A DNA stretch of 33,648 nt from positions 1-33,648 of the forward strand of contig JAFGLD010000328.1 in the NCBI GenBank assembly GCA_016928235.1, read 5' to 3'. Source of the DNA: Anaerolineae bacterium (lineage in GTDB: Bacteria > Chloroflexota > Anaerolineae > Aggregatilineales > UBA3940). The notes under the pieces were generated by a model. It was not told where the DNA came from and did not search any database. It was given only the letters and a program-made list of their open reading frames with translations. This document shows, piece by piece, positions 33,382 to 33,648 of the stretch. A program made the translations under genes and the position numbers. Positions within the stretch are counted from its first letter, which is position 1. Each line of letters starts with the position of its first letter.

Positions 33382-33468
33382 TTAAGGAATGGGGATTAAA
33401 CAACTTTCCCCGCAAAGCCTGCAATAAGGGCTTAATGGATGGGTAAGTTAATAAATTCTCATTCCTAA
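33382..33468. repeat. MITE family 3, copy 2 (about 87 bp)
   Basis: It starts TTAAGGAATGGGGATTAAAC and ends TAAGTTAATAAATTCTCATT plus CCTAA; the ends are inverted repeats. Its reverse complement aligns with copy 1 (32047-32131), including the inner TTGCAGGCT. The two copies flank the transglutaminase gene in opposite orientation, so they also form a long inverted repeat of over 1.4 kb separation. Confidence 0.75.
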
Positions 33469-33612
33469 AGGGGCTCAGGTATAGATCATAGCCGGCCGCT
33501 TATACTTGCCTTTCACCAGCGCCGTGCTTGTGATACAATGAGGCGGCGCTAATGCTTGAACCATAACTGTCAACTTAAGGTCATTTGCCATTTGGATTGA
33601 TGGAAAGCAGAT

Positions 33613-33648
33613 TTGGCAAGCCGAGAAAAAGATCGGGATGTTTTTGAA
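33613..33648 (+). CDS. Possible gene start at the window edge
   Basis: A TTG at 33613 with GGAAAG 7 bases upstream opens a frame MASREKDRDVFE that runs off the window. Only twelve residues are visible, so nothing can be said of the product. Confidence 0.25.
   Translation, partial: MASREKDRDVFE

Noticed and set aside
33166-33399. Plus-strand frame of 77 codons upstream of the transglutaminase gene
   Set aside because: No ribosome site or motif; it begins inside the opposite gene and runs into a mobile repeat.
1-33648. CRISPR array, prophage or toxin-antitoxin system
   Set aside because: No regularly spaced direct repeats of 24-40 bases, no cas or phage structural genes, and no recognisable toxin or antitoxin pair were seen.

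Overview
The window is a chromosome fragment of moderate GC from a free-living heterotrophic bacterium, most likely a Chloroflexota (Anaerolineae/Caldilineae-like) lineage. This is inferred from the protein repertoire: an FhaA-like FHA protein, a small Cys/His zinc protein of the DUF951 type, sugar ABC genes without their own ATPase, many REC/histidine-kinase hybrids, CPBP proteases, and AAGGAG-type ribosome binding sites. No rRNA or other decisive marker is present, so the placement is tentative.

Layout. 1-1452: tail of a secreted Ig-like protein and an FHA protein. 1698-6390: an AI-2E-type permease converging on a two-gene signalling operon, an HTH/degenerate-ATPase/REC protein followed by a membrane hybrid histidine kinase. 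7371-10724: a carbohydrate ABC uptake operon (lipoprotein plus two permeases) with strong stem-loops after the binding-protein gene. 11376-15150: a minus-strand cluster of peroxiredoxin-like protein, FtsX-type permease, LolD/MacB-type ATPase and flavodiiron protein, which looks like a redox or O2/NO defence unit. 15402-17896: DUF951 protein, tyrosine recombinase, REC-histidine kinase. 18062-20292: a large polytopic membrane protein and a small unknown protein. 20531-22682: ECF sigma factor, anti-sigma protein and zinc-ribbon Nudix hydrolase. 22807-22890: tRNA-Leu(CAA) with a clear promoter and terminator. 22953-23988: a decayed insertion sequence. 24154-31992: mostly poorly known genes (PH-like protein, HEAT-repeat protein, two CPBP proteases, zinc-ribbon membrane protein, a truncated ccmH). 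32280-33173: a transglutaminase-like protein.

The most striking structure lies between the genes. Three unrelated families of short terminal-inverted-repeat elements (MITE-like) can be read directly: family 1 with TAGACTTTATCG ends (three copies, about 80 bp, one internally deleted), family 2 with TATCTTCTCAATA ends (four copies, about 100-127 bp), and family 3 with TWAGGAATGRGRATT ends (two copies, about 87 bp, in opposite orientation around the transglutaminase gene). The ends of family 2 match those of the decayed transposase element at 22953-23988, which suggests that this IS type was the mobilising partner. Several copies sit a few tens of bases upstream of start codons. REP-like hairpins of at least two further types are scattered among them. 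No CRISPR array, prophage or obvious defence island was seen.
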